NCBI GenBank assembly: GCA_050084985.1
Contig: JBITNC010000001.1
Location: 200,694,001 to 200,758,000, forward strand
DNA from: Nageia nagi
Lineage: Eukaryota; Pinophyta
Reading direction: 5' to 3'
DNA: 64,000 nucleotides
Part shown: piece after piece, positions 27,240 to 39,990 of the stretch
Layout of the letters: each line of letters opens with the position of its first letter
Position numbering within the stretch: position 1 is the first letter of the stretch
Program-made: the position numbers and the translations under genes
The notes under the pieces: model-generated
What the model was told of the DNA's origin: nothing
Seen by the model: only the letters and a program-made list of their open reading frames with translations
Database searches by the model: none

Positions 27240-27770
27240 TAATCATATAGATGCTTTGTTTTATGCACTTAAGAAGATTTAAGTTGATGCAGATATTCTT
27301 GTTGCTAAATTTGTTGAATCGATAGGCAATCTTGACATTGATTTAGTTTATAATATGCTTTCCTTTGAAGAGAGTAAATTACCTAGTGAAGCTATTATTG
27401 AGAGAAATCTAAGACTGTATATCCATGTTAACATTGATGATATTGCTATTAAAAAATATTTGATTGATACTAGTTCAAATGTTAATGTATGTTTTGTTGA
27501 ATTATTCTAAAAATACTTTCCTTCCATTTATACCAAAATTAAAAGAACATTATTAGCATTAAAGGATTTGATAATACTGAAAAGGAATATATTATATATG
27601 TATCAATGCCTATTGAAGTAGGTGGTAAAATGGTTTATCAAATAGTGTATATTTTTCAAGTGAAATTGCCTTATAACTTATTGCTTGGTAGACCATGGAT
27701 CCATAAAATTAGGGCTATTACTTCCACATTGCATCTATTGCTTAAATTTATGTACAAAAGCAAGTAGTTT
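27240..27770 (+). pseudogene. Element B aspartic protease (decayed)
   Basis: The active-site segment reads LIDTSSNVNVCFVELF, with Asp at 27466-27468; the Gly of the triad has become Ser by a G-to-A change. The C-terminal part reads LPYNLLLGRPWIHKIRAITS, then TLHLLLKFMY. This is the Tat-type protease ending. It follows gag by more than 600 bp of decayed linker. Confidence 0.75.
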
Positions 27771-29025
27771 ACTATTCATGTAGAGGATAATCCTACATAT
27801 ATGTGTCAAGCAATTGAGAGGTTTTGGATTCATCATAATTTGGTCAAAAGTGAGGAAGATACACCAATACCTATTACAACCATCACCCTACAAGAGGTAA
27901 GCATTAGAGCATTTGGAATCTTGGAGATAGATATTTAGGAGAACTCCAAAGAGTTTAGATGATCCCTTGCAATCCCAAAAAATTAATGCTACTACTAGAA
28001 GGAGATTGAAGTTAAACATTACCACTTCATTATTGGGTAGAATAATGATCCCATTGAAGATGTGAACATCCTCTATCAAGAACACAAAGAAAAAAGTATA
28101 TCCAAAAATGAAGGCATAGCTCCCATTTTGTAGAAAATACCAAGGTAGGTAAGTATGCATTTCAATAGCATTAATTTTTCTTTCGCTAATGATTATATGT
28201 ACAAATTTTAGTATGGAGGACAAGGATTAGGTAAGAATGAGTAGGGCCTCATAGATCCCATTTCAAATGAAGGTTTGCATAAGAGAACAATAGGAGTTGA
28301 ATTTGATGTCTCTACACTTAGCTCATCTTCCTTAGTTCCAAGGGTTTAATATGTGGGAAATAATAATCAAGGATGTACCAAATATATATATGATGAGTAG
28401 TTACATTATGGGATGATACATGGTTAATTAAAGAATTATAGTCTTATTATGTAGATTCATTCCTACCTCCTACATCTCCACTTTGAGTGGACATATTTAG
28501 AAATCATGATGCCAAACTAGAGAAGCTAGAGGCACAAAGTGAGTTTTTAAAATCTAGTAAAAAAAGGCTCACATCATGGTTCATGTGATATTAGGTATAT
28601 TTTGGTGAGGAGGTCTACATATATGATGTAGATATTGCAGGTTAGATCCTCATCCTTCTATTTATTTCCATTCATTTTTTGTTCATTTTTTTATTGATTC
28701 AATCCTAGGTATAGTTAGTGTACCTTTTGTAGTCCATCTTCTCATTCCTTAATGGGGTGATGGTGCTAGATTCCTAGCATCATTGTTATGTTATTCCCAT
28801 CTCTTATAGCTAAGTTTAGATATAGTACTTGGGGCATTTCCTATTCCTCCCCAACTTAGTAACAAAATATCCTATCTTAGTGAATAAATAATAGAAGTAA
28901 ACATTGGTACCCAAGAAGATCCATGATTGATAAAAATAGGAGCTTGGTTAACCCTTGAAGAATGGGAAAGGTACAAACTACTATTATAAGAATTTTTTGA
29001 TATATTTGCTTAATCTTATTCTAAT
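27771..29025 (+). other. Linker between protease and RT of element B
   Basis: About 1.25 kb with no recognisable domain and frequent stops. A long linker at this point is normal for Tat-type polyproteins. The minus-strand open frame at 27888-28223 has no coding signature. Confidence 0.5.
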
Positions 29026-29760
29026 ATGTCTAATCTTGATCCTAATTTTTCCACTCATAGCCTAGTTGTTAATAAAAATATCAAACTAGTTAAACAAAAG
29101 CCTAGAAATATGCATCTTAAGGTAGCCCTTACTATTAAAAAGGAAATTAAGAAATATCTTGCTACTAGTTTCATTACCCTCATTGATTATTCTCCATATA
29201 TTTCTAACATTATATCTATAGCTAAGCCAAATGGTGAAATACAATGTTATACAAATTTTAGGGATATCAACAAGGCATGTCCTAAAGATACCTTTCCTTT
29301 ACCTAATATTGATATGATTGTAGACTCAATATCAAGACATGAAAATTTTATCTTTCATAGATTGATTTTATAGCTATAATAAAATTAGTATCAATAAGGA
29401 TGACCAACATAAGACAACTGTTGTTACTCCTTGAGGTACATTTTGTTGGGTCATCATGCCTTTTGGTCTAAAGAATGCAAATGCAACTTCTTAAAGAGAT
29501 ATGTTGTGTATGCTCTATGATATGATCCATGATAGTATTGAGGTATATGTTGATGATATATTAGCCAAATACATATCCAAATATGATCATATTTTAGATT
29601 TAAGAAATATTTTCTAGAGAACAAGAGAGTATAAGTTAAAGTTGAAACCTCAAAAGTGTGCATTTATAGTCTCATCAGGAAAATTGCTTGAGTTCATTAT
29701 TTCAAGAAGAGTTATAGAGGTGGATCCCAAAAAAGTTTCAATAATTTTTTATTTTCCTCC
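29026..29760 (+). pseudogene. Element B reverse transcriptase (decayed)
   Basis: 29026-29373 (115 residues) is the RT start: VKQKPRNMHLKVALTIKKEI, then YISNIISIAKPNGEIQCYTN, then ACPKDTFPLPNIDMIVDSIS. After a stop the palm continues with VIMPFGLKNANATS and the catalytic YVDD at 29546-29557, which is intact. The thumb follows to about 29760. The PFG, YVDD and PLPNID spacing is normal for Ty3/gypsy RT, so the decay here is by point changes, not by deletion. Confidence 0.88.
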
Positions 29761-29799
29761 TTCCAAGAATTTGAAATAATTGATAAGTCTTCAAGGGAA

Positions 29800-30345
29800 A
29801 GTTCAAGTAGTTAGAAGATTCATTTCTTAGGTAGCAAATATGACTTCTCCATTTTCTCATTTTCTTAAGAAAGGTGAGTAATTCATCTGGGATAAAAAGT
29901 GTCAAAAAACTTTGGAAAACATAAAAAGGTATATTAATATTGCTATAATTTTATCCCCTTACAATTTGGAAAAGAGTTTATTACTATGTTTCAACAATGT
30001 TAAGTGCATTAGGAGAAATGCTAGCTCAAAAGGATGACAATAATAAGGAAAGAGTAATCTACTATGTTAGTAAGACTTTACTTGATTAAGGGACAAGGTA
30101 TGATCCAATTGAAAAAATGTATTTTGCTATAGTATTCTTAACCAAAAATTTAAGATAATACATGCTTGAAAATACAACTTATGTCAAAGCTCAGGCTAAT
30201 CCTTTTAGATATCTCATGTCTAAGTCCTACCTATTCAAAAGGGTTGCAAAGTGGGTAATGTTTCTTAAATAATTTTATTTGGTATTTATCACTAAGAAAT
30301 AAATAAAGGGACAAGATATAAAAAAATTCATTACCAATAACCCAT
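29800..30345 (+). pseudogene. Element B first (gypsy-type) RNase H (decayed)
   Basis: Fragments in order: WDKKCQKTLENIKRYINIAI, then LALGEMLAQK-like text after a frame change near 30000, then VIYYVSKTLLD, YDPIEKMYFAIVFLTKNLR, YMLENTTYVKAQANPFRYLM, and KRVAKWVMFLK. This is the RNase H fold that follows RT in Ty3/gypsy pol. It removes the RNA strand during reverse transcription. Several stops are present. Confidence 0.75.
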
Positions 30346-30469
30346 GAAATGAAGTATCCAACATGCAAAAATAGTTTCTTGATGAAGTGGATAGCTAGAA
30401 CTTCCCTAAACCAAGCACTAGCTTTGCATCTCTATGATGTTACTATGTACTTTAGTTTAAATTTTTATA

Positions 30470-30900
30470 GGTTTTTTTTGGTTTCATATAAAATTATGAA
30501 TGGAACCTATTATTTGATTGTTATAAGTGCATTAATAGAGTAGGGGTAGGAGTTGTTCTCATCAATCCTCATAGTGATGTTATCCTTATTTCTTACTATT
30601 TAAGTTTGGATTGAATTAGTAATATGGTAGAATACAAGGCTCTAATTCTAGGTATGAAGGCTTAAATACTTATAAAAGTAAAAAAGATCAAAATAATTAA
30701 TGATTCTCAACTCATTATGAAGCAAGTTTTCAACATCTACAACATAAAATATCTCAATTTGCAACCATAGAAGAAAATAATTAAGAATCTCCTCATCTAC
30801 TTTAATGAGTATGAAATTGATAATATTCTAAGAGATGGCAATAGGCATATTGATGTTAAGGATAGTGTTGTTTCCCTTGATCCTATTTCCATAGAAGATG
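30470..30900 (+). pseudogene. Element B second (Tat-type) RNase H (decayed)
   Basis: After a frame change, 30510-30860 reads FDCYKCINRVGVGVVLINPH, then NMVEYKALILGMKA, then KIINDSQLIMKQVFNIYNIK, then DNILRDGNRHIDVKDSV. The acidic residues expected for the RNase H fold (FD, E of EYKAL, D of NDSQL, D near the end) are all present in this order. An extra RNase H of this kind is known from the Tat lineage. Here it lies between the first RNase H and integrase, unlike in element A, where it lies before the RT. Confidence 0.75.
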
Positions 30901-31089
30901 AAGAGATTATTCTCATAATCAAAAACATTGGTGAGCCTTCCCATGATTTTATTATTGAATATTTTATTAAGGATCATTATTTTTCTTGTACTTTTTTCAA
31001 TGCATATGAATGGTATCAAGATGTTTTCAATTATCTTGAATATGGTGTTATTTATATTACCTTTTATCATAATAATAGATTAAAAAGCT

Positions 31090-32000
31090 AGCAACTAAGT
31101 ATGTAATAATAGGTAATTTACTATATAAAGGGCCTTTTGATGGTGCTCTTCTTATATGTTTAATGAGGTATGAAGTAGACATGGTCCTTCACTAAGCTCA
31201 TGATGGTGAATGTGGTGGACACTTTAGTGCTAAATTTTTTTATCAAAAATTTCTTAGAATAGGTTATTATTGGCCTACTATATTTGAATATTATGAATTA
31301 CATATCAAAAAATGCGAACAATGCCAGAAGAATGCTACTCTTCAACCTTCTCTTTCTCATGCTTTACATTCTATTATATATCCTTAGCCTTTTTGTATTT
31401 GGGCACTTGATTTTAGTATTAAAATTAACCTATTTCAAGATATGGACATAATTTTATCATTACAACTATAGAATACTTCATAAAATGGCTGGAGGCTATA
31501 TCCATGAAATTCATAAAAGGAGGTAAGATCATTAAATTTCTTGTTAAATTTATCATTTCTATATATGGTGTGCCTTTTAAATTGTTCATGGATAATGGTA
31601 ATAGCTTTAAAGGTAATGAAGTTAAAGAATTTTGTGCTAAATATCATATTTAACAAATTTTATTTACCCCATATTACCCCCAAGGTAATGATCAAGTCAA
31701 AGATTTTAACAAAGTTATTAAGAGTATATTATCCAAAACTATTGCAAAACATGGTAAATATTGGAATTAATAACTCCCTTATGCTTTGTGGGCCTATATA
31801 ACAAGTATAAGGACTTAATATAGGGGAAAATCATTTCTCATTTATGTATGGTGATAAAGTTGTAGTTCCCCTTGAATTAGAGATCCCATCTCTTCATGTG
31901 TCACTAGATGGTCTCATTCTTGATGAGGATAGAAGGAAATCTATATTAACCCAAATAGAGTTGCTAGATAAAAAATAAGTTAGCTCTTTAAAACACCTTT
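31090..32000 (+). pseudogene. Element B integrase (decayed)
   Basis: The zinc-binding N-terminus is clear: HDGECGGHF, then IGYYWPTIFEYYELHIKKCE with the following CEQCQKN. The core has FCIWALDF (first catalytic Asp), FIKWLEAISM, KLFMDNGNSFKGNEVKEFC (second Asp), and YYPQGNDQVKDFNK, where the region of the catalytic Glu has changed to Lys-Asp. A frameshift lies near 31435. Downstream to 32000 the alpha-helical C-terminus is read in pieces. The encoded enzyme would insert the element DNA. Confidence 0.85.
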
Positions 32001-33092
32001 GTGTCTACCATTCTTGAATCCCAAAATCCTATAAAACAAATTAAGCTTAAATAGTTCAAAGTTGGTGATCTAGTCCTAAAAGAAAACCTTTCTAACACTA
32101 AAGCTCTAGAAAATGAAAAGAAAGATAAGTTTGAACCTAACTAGATAGGTCCTTACATTATCATTGAAAATTATGAAAAAGTTGCATTTAAATTATCCAA
32201 AATTTAAGGTAAATAACAATGCAATCTAATAAATGCTATGCATATGACAAAAATTTGTTTGATCTTTTTTGTAAAATTATGTATATCTTCATCTTTTCAT
32301 ATTAACATTTTAGGAAAGTAATAATATAACCTAGACATGTCAATAAGTTTTTAATGATGTCATTGGATTTAGATGTTATAAAAAGTGCAAACATTAATAA
32401 TATCTTTTTTATCATGGTAAATTAATGAAAAAGGTATTTTATTCTTTTACTTTCATTTCATTTTCGTAAAAGTTTGCTTATCAATAATGCTTATCAAAAC
32501 ATGTCAATATCGTATTTCATTTTTTTCATATCATTGGCCTCTTTTGTAAGGAAGGGGAACTCTTATTATAAAAATCCATATAAACATGGTGGCTTGGGAA
32601 ACCAAGTTTATCACTCTTATCCTTTGATGCCTTTGTAAGGAAGGGTGAATCTTATCATTCGGCACCTTTGTAAGGAAGGGCCATTCATATTAAAATCCAT
32701 GGAAACATGGTGGCTTGGGTAACCAAGCTAATCAATCTAATTTATTTATCATCTTCTTTATCTTGGTGGGTAATTCACCAAGTATAGGTTTGCTTTCATA
32801 TCATACTTTCCATATCATGCTATATTTGAGATATATTACATAAAATGTTTCTTGTCTAATCTCTTCTCAATTACCTTTTTTTTCCTTGGATTGCTCTTAT
32901 GATGAGAGGTACATCATGTCACAACCAAGTCAAAGAGGAGGCATAGCATAAGAAAAAATGAGGGCATCTAAAGTCATCGCTATGTCACAACATTTTAGGG
33001 AGTATCTTCTTACTTTTCTTATTATACATTAAATTCATGGTTTGATTTTGTTTTTTCTTTAAAGCATCAAAATATATTCAAATTAGGGAATT
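32001..33092 (+). other. 3' non-coding region of element B
   Basis: No coding domain. A GC-richer block at 32530-32790 holds direct repeats and three hairpins (see separate entry). The sequence before the 3' LTR, AATTAGGGAATT at 33081-33092, is the best candidate polypurine tract. Confidence 0.55.
32537..32782 (+). repeat. Direct repeats with three CTTGG/CCAAG hairpins
   Basis: Two copies of a block of about 75 bp (32537-32614 and 32660-32734) share TTTGTAAGGAAGGG, AAAATCCAT, ACATGGTGGCTTGGG and ACCAAG. A partial copy starts at 32629. Each full copy ends in a short hairpin: stem CTTGG/CCAAG with loop GAAA (32593-32606) and stem GCTTGG/CCAAGC with loop GTAA (32713-32728). A third hairpin with a 7-bp stem, CTTGGTG/CACCAAG, stands at 32762-32782. 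Confidence 0.75.
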
Positions 33093-33833
33093 TGTTAACA
33101 CTTAAAAAGGATTTTTGATTTAATTAAAATAATTTTTTAGATATTTGAAATAATTTATTTAATTTCTTTAATAAATGCTCTTTTTCATGTGCAATCTTAT
33201 CTACCTCTACATTTTGTGGTAGCAAGTCAGCTTGACATCACAATAAGCCTAAGGAGGAACTTTAGCACTAGAAATATTTCATATAAAGGTGGAGAGGTTT
33301 TGCTTGATCAAAGATATGAAATTGCATGGCATAATCACAAATCCTTGATACATGGTACTAAAATTTTGTCAATCTTGATCGATATTTCTCAATACCACCT
33401 ATCATATCTAGATTTTGTTATATTCTAAGCTTTGCATTCCTATGATATTTAATCCCTTTATGATCAAGATTCAACACATTAAAGGTGTTATGACAACATC
33501 AAGTTAAAGGAAAAGGCATTTTGGAATGATAATCGAGCATTATTACTAGTTTTTTAGCACTACTACTAGGTTGAGGTCAAATTGGTGGCTTCGTATTTTG
33601 GGAAAGCTCATTATTCATCCTCTTTCAAATGATTTTTTCCTCCATTCATCATCATAAGTAATGTATATGTTTGTATCTTTTGTAAATATAGATTTGATAG
33701 GTCAAATTCAATTAGGTCATTATCATCTTTCATATCATTAATTTCTTATTATTCATAATTAATTGGAAAATTTAATTATTCTATAAATAACCCTAATAAT
33801 TATTATTTTGGTTATAAAAATTGTAGCAATTCA
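33093..33833 (+). repeat. 3' LTR of element B
   Basis: Partner of 25061-25785. It starts TGTTAACAC and ends ATTCA, followed by the candidate TSD. Confidence 0.82.
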
Positions 33834-33838
33834 TATTA
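33834..33838. repeat. Candidate TSD of element B, right copy (TATTA)
   Basis: Identical to 25056-25060. Confidence 0.55.
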
Positions 33839-36800
33839 AGATCTGATACAAGGTTAGGGAGGTATTAATGATATCTAATCAAGCATTTAAAAAATGAAAA
33901 TATTCTCAACCTTATTTTGGATTCAATCAACATGAAATTACAAAACCTAACCAGCACTACTCAGATCCATAAGGATGATGATGATAAGTATAGAAAAATC
34001 CTCTCACACCTCATCTTAGTTTGATTAACAATATTATATTAATAGGTGCTAAGGTGAGGGGTGAGGAAAGAGAAAGCAATTATAACAACTCAAAAAGGTA
34101 AAATTTTCTAAGTCCTTATAGGTAAAATCAAAGGTGATGATGACAAGAGCATAAGACCATAAGTTATCAATTAACTCAATATGACTAAAGGAAAAAGATG
34201 CAAGTTTTGTAGGTTAGGTTGAAGACATCAACAATAATACAAAAGCTATCTCAATTCATCAACCCTACCAACCTGATCAAAAGAAAATAATTTTCAAATT
34301 ATTGATGGTTAGACTAGACTAAATGACTACAGAAAAATGATTATTTATTATCAAGCCTTTAGACCCAACCAAAGTAAAAGTACCCAACCTCTATGTCATA
34401 TCAATGAAGTCTAGGACTAAGTATGTAAGTATTATTAACCTCATCATAAACCCAATCTAAGATAAGAATATGATAATTATAACAAATTATGGTCAAACAT
34501 TTTAATATGATAATCAAAAAATGTATTCATAAGGATAATAAGTATCTACATACAACTAGGAACTAAGAATTCCTTTTCTTCCAAGAATGGTCAAATGCAT
34601 GACCTCAATGAAAACAAATACCAATATTTTTTAATCAAATTAATAAATCTAAATATGAGAAAAAGTTGATCAAGGTTTTGAATATGATAACAATAGATCT
34701 AAAGGGGATATTCTACCAAGATCTTAATACAAACTACTAGTATAATATTATGATATCAAAACAAGATCTTTGACTAAGGTCTTTATTTTATAGGATGAGT
34801 TCATAGAGGGGGAAAGCAAAAAAGAGACTCATGAAGGCATATTTTATTGAGATATAAAGGGAAGGAAGTGCATAGTAATATGTTATATTCCATAATGGGT
34901 TGAAGGACATCTGAGATACATAGTGGAGCCCAAATGACCCAATGAAGAAGAATGTAAAAGAAGATAAATTATCTAAAGAGGAGAAGATAAATGATATTAT
35001 ATACTCCTTTAGATTTTTCAAGGGTTATAGTATTCCCTTTCATTATTTATTTTCTAAATCTAGCATTGATGATAGTAAAACTACATAGATAAGGTCATCC
35101 CTAATTTTTCCCCTCAAGGGATAGAAGAATCATTCAACTAGTTGAATAGGGCTATTACACATAGTGAAGAATAATCCAAGGCCAAATTAAATAAAATTAA
35201 CAAACCAATAAATATTGTTATGGAATTACTAAAACCTAAGTACCAAGATTTGGACCATCAGAGGGTCATGATAGAAGACAAAGTATGGTTTCAAGAAAGA
35301 ATTCATTTTTACTAAACATATAATGGTAGGTCATCGACCAAGACATAAATGCACATTTTAAAAAGGAGCTTTTAGGATTTCTCTTAAATATTGGTGAAGG
35401 GAGAAGAATAAGATGGAGTGTCATAATCAATGATACTTTGATCAAGTAGCTCCTTTCCATCAGGACCACCTTTAAATTTTATGTGAATTCTTATCTAGTT
35501 TACCTCTTGCTACATGGAAAGAATAGATCGAAGGCCATTGGCATTGGAGACTTGGTTGGTAAAATGATATTCAAATTAATGCAATGTATCAAAAATGGGA
35601 TATGAAAAATAAAGGTAATGATGTATGAATGAGAAATGATAAATGGGAATATAGTATATATAAGGAATTGAAAGGGAATGATTGTGTATAAAGGATTTCT
35701 GAAGAAGCAAGGATACCCATCAAGGGGATGGCTAATTTTTACTTGGAATAATGAGATATTTCTTATATTCATTTATATGGGATTGATTTAAAGCCCACAA
35801 GATTACCAAAATATATGACCAATAAGCTCATGATATTTGAAATCATGATGCAATTAAAACACACTATGAAAATGTATTAAGGAATCAAGTAGGGATGATC
35901 AGGATTCCCTTTTTTTGGGTTATTTTGGATGCAACACATAAATTAAGGTATATAAAATAGACTAAGATCTTGACACTTATGATCTTGGGAAAATTAATAC
36001 AATAAAAAATTATGACCTAGATGGATTGATAGATGCATATTTTAAATCCAATTTTAAATCATCTTTTCAACATAAGTCATTAGGCAACGTTGAAAGATAT
36101 CATAATGTAATCTTTGATAGTAAACTCCTATATATATCTAGGAAAATAATAAAAGAACAAGAGAAAGAGAAAAAGAAGGAGAAAATAATAATTATTCCTT
36201 CTTTCCACTTTGATTTTGAAATTTTAATAAGACCTCTAATGCCTTTGCAATGTAGAGCACCCCTTGTAGAAACCTCTAATCAAGTGACCATAGTTCAAAT
36301 TTACTAGTTTTAAAAAATGATGGATGTGAACATCATTGATCTATTACAAAATACTTACACCTATGAAGAGTCCCTCGAATATGGTGGTATAAAGGAGCTA
36401 TTACATGATTTTAATATGACCTTTAATCAAGAGGAAGGAGCAAATATAGAAGCATATTTTGGCTATAAGGTGGTAGATAAACATTAATATGGAATTATCT
36501 AGCTTGGTAGGATTTAGGGAAGAATAAGAAGAGGAAAATGATAAACTTGATACTCAAATATTAGGGAGTCCAAGTAGTTCATCTTCATAAAGTAGAATTA
36601 AAATGCAAGATAAAAAGTAAAGTGAGAATGAAGATGAATTTGTAAACATTATAGATTCTAAGGAAGAAGGTTAGATAACCCCTAGCTTGAAGGGAAATGT
36701 ATAGGAACACCCAATACCAATGCATATTTTGGAGATATATTTGACATCCAATAATAGGTAGAGATAATCTATGAAGAACCCAATGATAAAAGGCTAAAGC

Positions 36801-37059
36801 ACACCTAAAAATTAAAGCATTATAAGATGTCTAGTAAATGTTAGCCTAGGAGGAGGATGAGGAGGATCAAATGATGGGGATGATAATGATGAAGAAAATA
36901 CCAAATGGAGAGAAAAGAAAAAATAATATAAACATGATCAAGCATTGAAAAATCACCTCATTCCTATAAACCCATATCATCCCCCTCAATAAGTAAATGA
37001 TGGAACTGATAACATCTAAAAGTGGTCCCCTTAACATGATTCCACTTAGGTGCAACTTT
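33839..37059. other. Unassigned 3.2-kb stretch between elements B and D
   Basis: No pol domain is visible. Weak hints of a plus-strand decayed protein region: a possible knuckle-like CKFCRLG with RHQQ at 34200-34245, an open frame at 36026-36307 with a lysine/glutamate-rich stretch, and acidic or basic low-complexity coding-like text at 36600-36930. The arrangement could be the additional ORF of a lost Tat-type element, but I cannot show homology. The minus-strand open frames at 34788-35021, 35266-35469 and 35500-35772 look like shadows. Confidence 0.35.
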
Positions 37060-38280
37060 ACATATATGTTTACTCATATTTTAATTATATTTTACCTTAT
37101 TATCACATATTTCTTAGGTTGTATTCTTATGTTTTATGTTAGGTTCATCACAATGAATTGAACCAATATTCAAGGGGTCAAATATTTATATCACATATGA
37201 TATAAATGTAAGTATATCTAACCTAGGGAAAGCATGTAAATATTATATATTGATATTATCTACACTACTCTTGGATGTTTCTAATGCCACCTATTGAGAC
37301 TAGAATCTTGTTATCGCTCAAGTGAATATATTTTATCCATCTTAGCAATCATATGCTCAATTTAACTTATCATCATATCCGCTATCATTGATCCTTATTT
37401 GCAAGCCTCATTCCTCAAGAATATTTATACTTACATTGATGTTCTTGCCCATGTTGAGCTCTTAGATATTAGTATCCACATTGGTATTTCTTCATAGTTG
37501 GCCTTGGGGTTCACACAACAAGGTCACTACTCTTCAACAAGTTGATCCATATCCTCAACTTTGACATAGGTAAGGACATGTAGGTGTTTATATTTCACTT
37601 GAACTCTTTATATTTAATGTGTGTAACTCATTTTACATCTTAACATCAAATGTAATTTTGTTATTCTATTACAACATTGTTATATTCCCTTATTCATGTA
37701 TGTTTATTTGAGTTAATTAGCTTAGATAATTTGTACTTAAATGTTTATGTGTATTTAGTTCATTTAGAATAAAACCGTAAGTGATAATAAAACACATATC
37801 CATATATTTGTGCCCATGTTTTATATCAATTTATTTCTCTCAAGTAGGGTTAGAATATAAGTGCTTTCAAACCTACCCATCCTTTTACATGAAGAACCCT
37901 AGGGTTCCTAGTTGTATTTGATCAAAGATGTTATGAGTATGATATAAATGATGAACATAACTCTCAAAGTCTTGACCAAATTAATGTTAATGCTTAAGTC
38001 TTAAGCTCTTATCATAAAGGCATCTACACCTAAGATCAAGGTCATTAATTAGCCTAGCATGAACATGCACATCAATGTGGAAGATTTCATTAGTGTCAAT
38101 GTTAACAATAGCACAAATGCTGGTAATTAGGAATCCAATTTATGTACCTTCAATAATGAAGAATTCAAAAATATTGAGTATTAGGTTGCATAAATTGAGA
38201 ATAAATTTAGAGTTCATACAAATTAAATAAATAATAAGGGTAATATATTGAGCATGTAGATTCAAAATACACTACTTGTT
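37060..38280 (+). other. Presumed LTR and leader of element D
   Basis: Non-coding sequence without open frames. In element B the conserved gag block lies about 300 bp after the LTR. The same spacing puts the LTR end of D near 37950-38000. No PBS could be recognised. Confidence 0.35.
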
Positions 38281-38289
38281 GGTACAAAT

Positions 38290-38900
38290 AAGGATCTTAA
38301 ATTCAAAAAATTAAATGGTGATACTGATCTTATCACACATCTTTAGGGATTTAAATACATTATGGAGGTTAAATATCAGGCTAATGATCATTTGAAAGCA
38401 AAATATTTCCTTATGAGTTTAACCAATTAAGCTTGCAAGTGGTTTCATAGATTGGAACCAAGTTCTATAACATCATGTAAGTAATTGAAGGATCAATTCA
38501 AGGTTCACTTCAAGTGCAATGTAAAGAAACTAGTTGATTTGATAGATTTAAGCCATTGCAAGCAAGGCCAAATGAAGAGGTTGGATAAGTTTGACCCTAG
38601 ATTCATCAAGTTGTATAGGTCCATTAAACAAAAGGTGGAAGAGATATTCATTACAAAGGTATTCCTTGAAAAAATTCTTATGTTCTTGGTGAAAAAATTC
38701 TTGAGCATGTTAATAGTTAGTTTATGCATATGGTTCATTTGCTTATTGAAAAATAAGAATTCTTAGTAAGGTATGATTTTCTTAAGAAAACATCATCCTC
38801 CTCTAACAATGAAAATTGTAGGAAGCCCTACAATAAAAAGAATGATACTTTAGTTATTCAGTTGAACCATCTAACCAATATAAATCCAAAGAGAGAAAAT
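38290..38900 (+). pseudogene. Element D gag (decayed)
   Basis: Plus-strand fragments in order: KLNGDTDLITHL, FKYIMEVKYQANDHLKAKYF, CKWFHRLEPSSIT, and after a stop the open frame 38485-38766 with KDQFKVHFKCNV and MKRLDKFDPRFIKLYRSIKQ. The order matches the gag capsid block of element B. The pattern with W-F, the F-x3-F helix and the later F-x2-R-F equivalent supports gag. No zinc knuckle could be assigned. Confidence 0.7.
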
Positions 38901-39229
38901 CAATCAAAGAGTTGTATCGACTATGGGTAAACCCTAACCAAATATTTGAGGAAAGTCTAAAGGAAGGATTAATCAAATGAATTCAAGGAAAAGAATATGA
39001 ACCTAATTATAAAAATCCTAGTTGGTATAAGGAGAATCAATTATGAAAATATCATTAAATTAAAGGGCATAATACAATAGGTTGTTATGTTTTGAGAAAG
39101 AAATTAAAACACTTATTAGATAATGGTATAATTTTATATAAAAATGATGTACTCAAAGTTAAATCTCAATACTTACCTTTCATAAATATGATGAATTAGA
39201 TTATCTATGATGATAATGGTGAACTAATT

Positions 39230-39990
39230 AAGTTTTATGATGAATTCAATCCAAAAGCAAATTTGGACGTAGGTTCATATTTGGAACAAACATGCAATGC
39301 ATCCATAAGATCAAAGAAAGGTATTCTTAACCCAATTTCTGCTATAAAAGAGGTACCTTATAAATCTTATATTAAGGAAAAGAGGAAAGATAAATGGAAA
39401 AAAATTATTTTGCAAAATTTCAAAAATACAAATGCTAAAATTAGTTTATTTGAGTTATTTGAAATATCTAAAGAACATAGAATGGCATTTTTTGAACTCC
39501 TTAGTGGGGTTGATATTGATACTAATATTTCTACTAGTTTATTTGTAGGAATGGTTGGTTGTTTCAAGAATGTTATAACATTTACTAAAGATGAAATTCA
39601 TAATGATGATATCATTGATAAATTCTTACAAATCCATATATGTGTAAAATTATTAAGAAAAATAATTGAGAATGCATTTGTAGATGGTGGTGCGGGTTTG
39701 AATATTTGCTATATTGACTTCCTTAAGAAATACAATGACAAATTGATGTCTAAATTTGTTAGAAAGAAGTACAAGATCATAGGTTATGAAAATGATAGCA
39801 AATAATATGATAGACATATCATGTTGCCTATTTAGTTGGGACTAAAGATAGTGGAAGTTATGATATATATCCTGGACAAGAAGCTTCATTATGGCATCCT
39901 CCTTAGGAGACCATGGATACATCCAATGAGGTGAATACCATCTATATTACATAGGTTGATCAAATTTAATCATAATGGATAGGATTATCT
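39230..39990 (+). pseudogene. Element D aspartic protease region
   Basis: The longest open frame of the old elements, 39263-39805 (180 residues). Residues about 1-110 are a linker without a known domain. At residues 138-150 the active site is intact in form: ENAFVDGGAGLNICYIDFL, an Asp-Gly-Gly triad as often seen in Tat-type proteases. After the stop the C-terminal part continues in fragments with ILLRRPWIHPM and LIKFNHNG. It is better preserved than the rest of D, probably by chance. Confidence 0.75.

Larger units (their letters stand above)
25061..33833 (+). mobile_element. Element B: decayed Tat-type Ty3/gypsy element
   Basis: 8.8 kb, plus strand, with LTRs of about 725 and 741 bp and a candidate TATTA TSD. 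Internal order: primer site, gag, protease, long linker, RT, RNase H, a second RNase H, integrase, and a 3' non-coding region with hairpin repeats. The wording of the RT (NKACPKDTFPLPNIDMIVD), the second RNase H and the integrase zinc finger are those of the Tat lineage. All coding parts have stops. Confidence 0.88.

Noticed and set aside
34788-35772. Minus-strand open frames with hydrophobic stretches resembling membrane proteins
   Set aside because: In AT-rich antisense DNA, poly-Phe and poly-Ile tracts are common. No start context, homology or continuation was seen.
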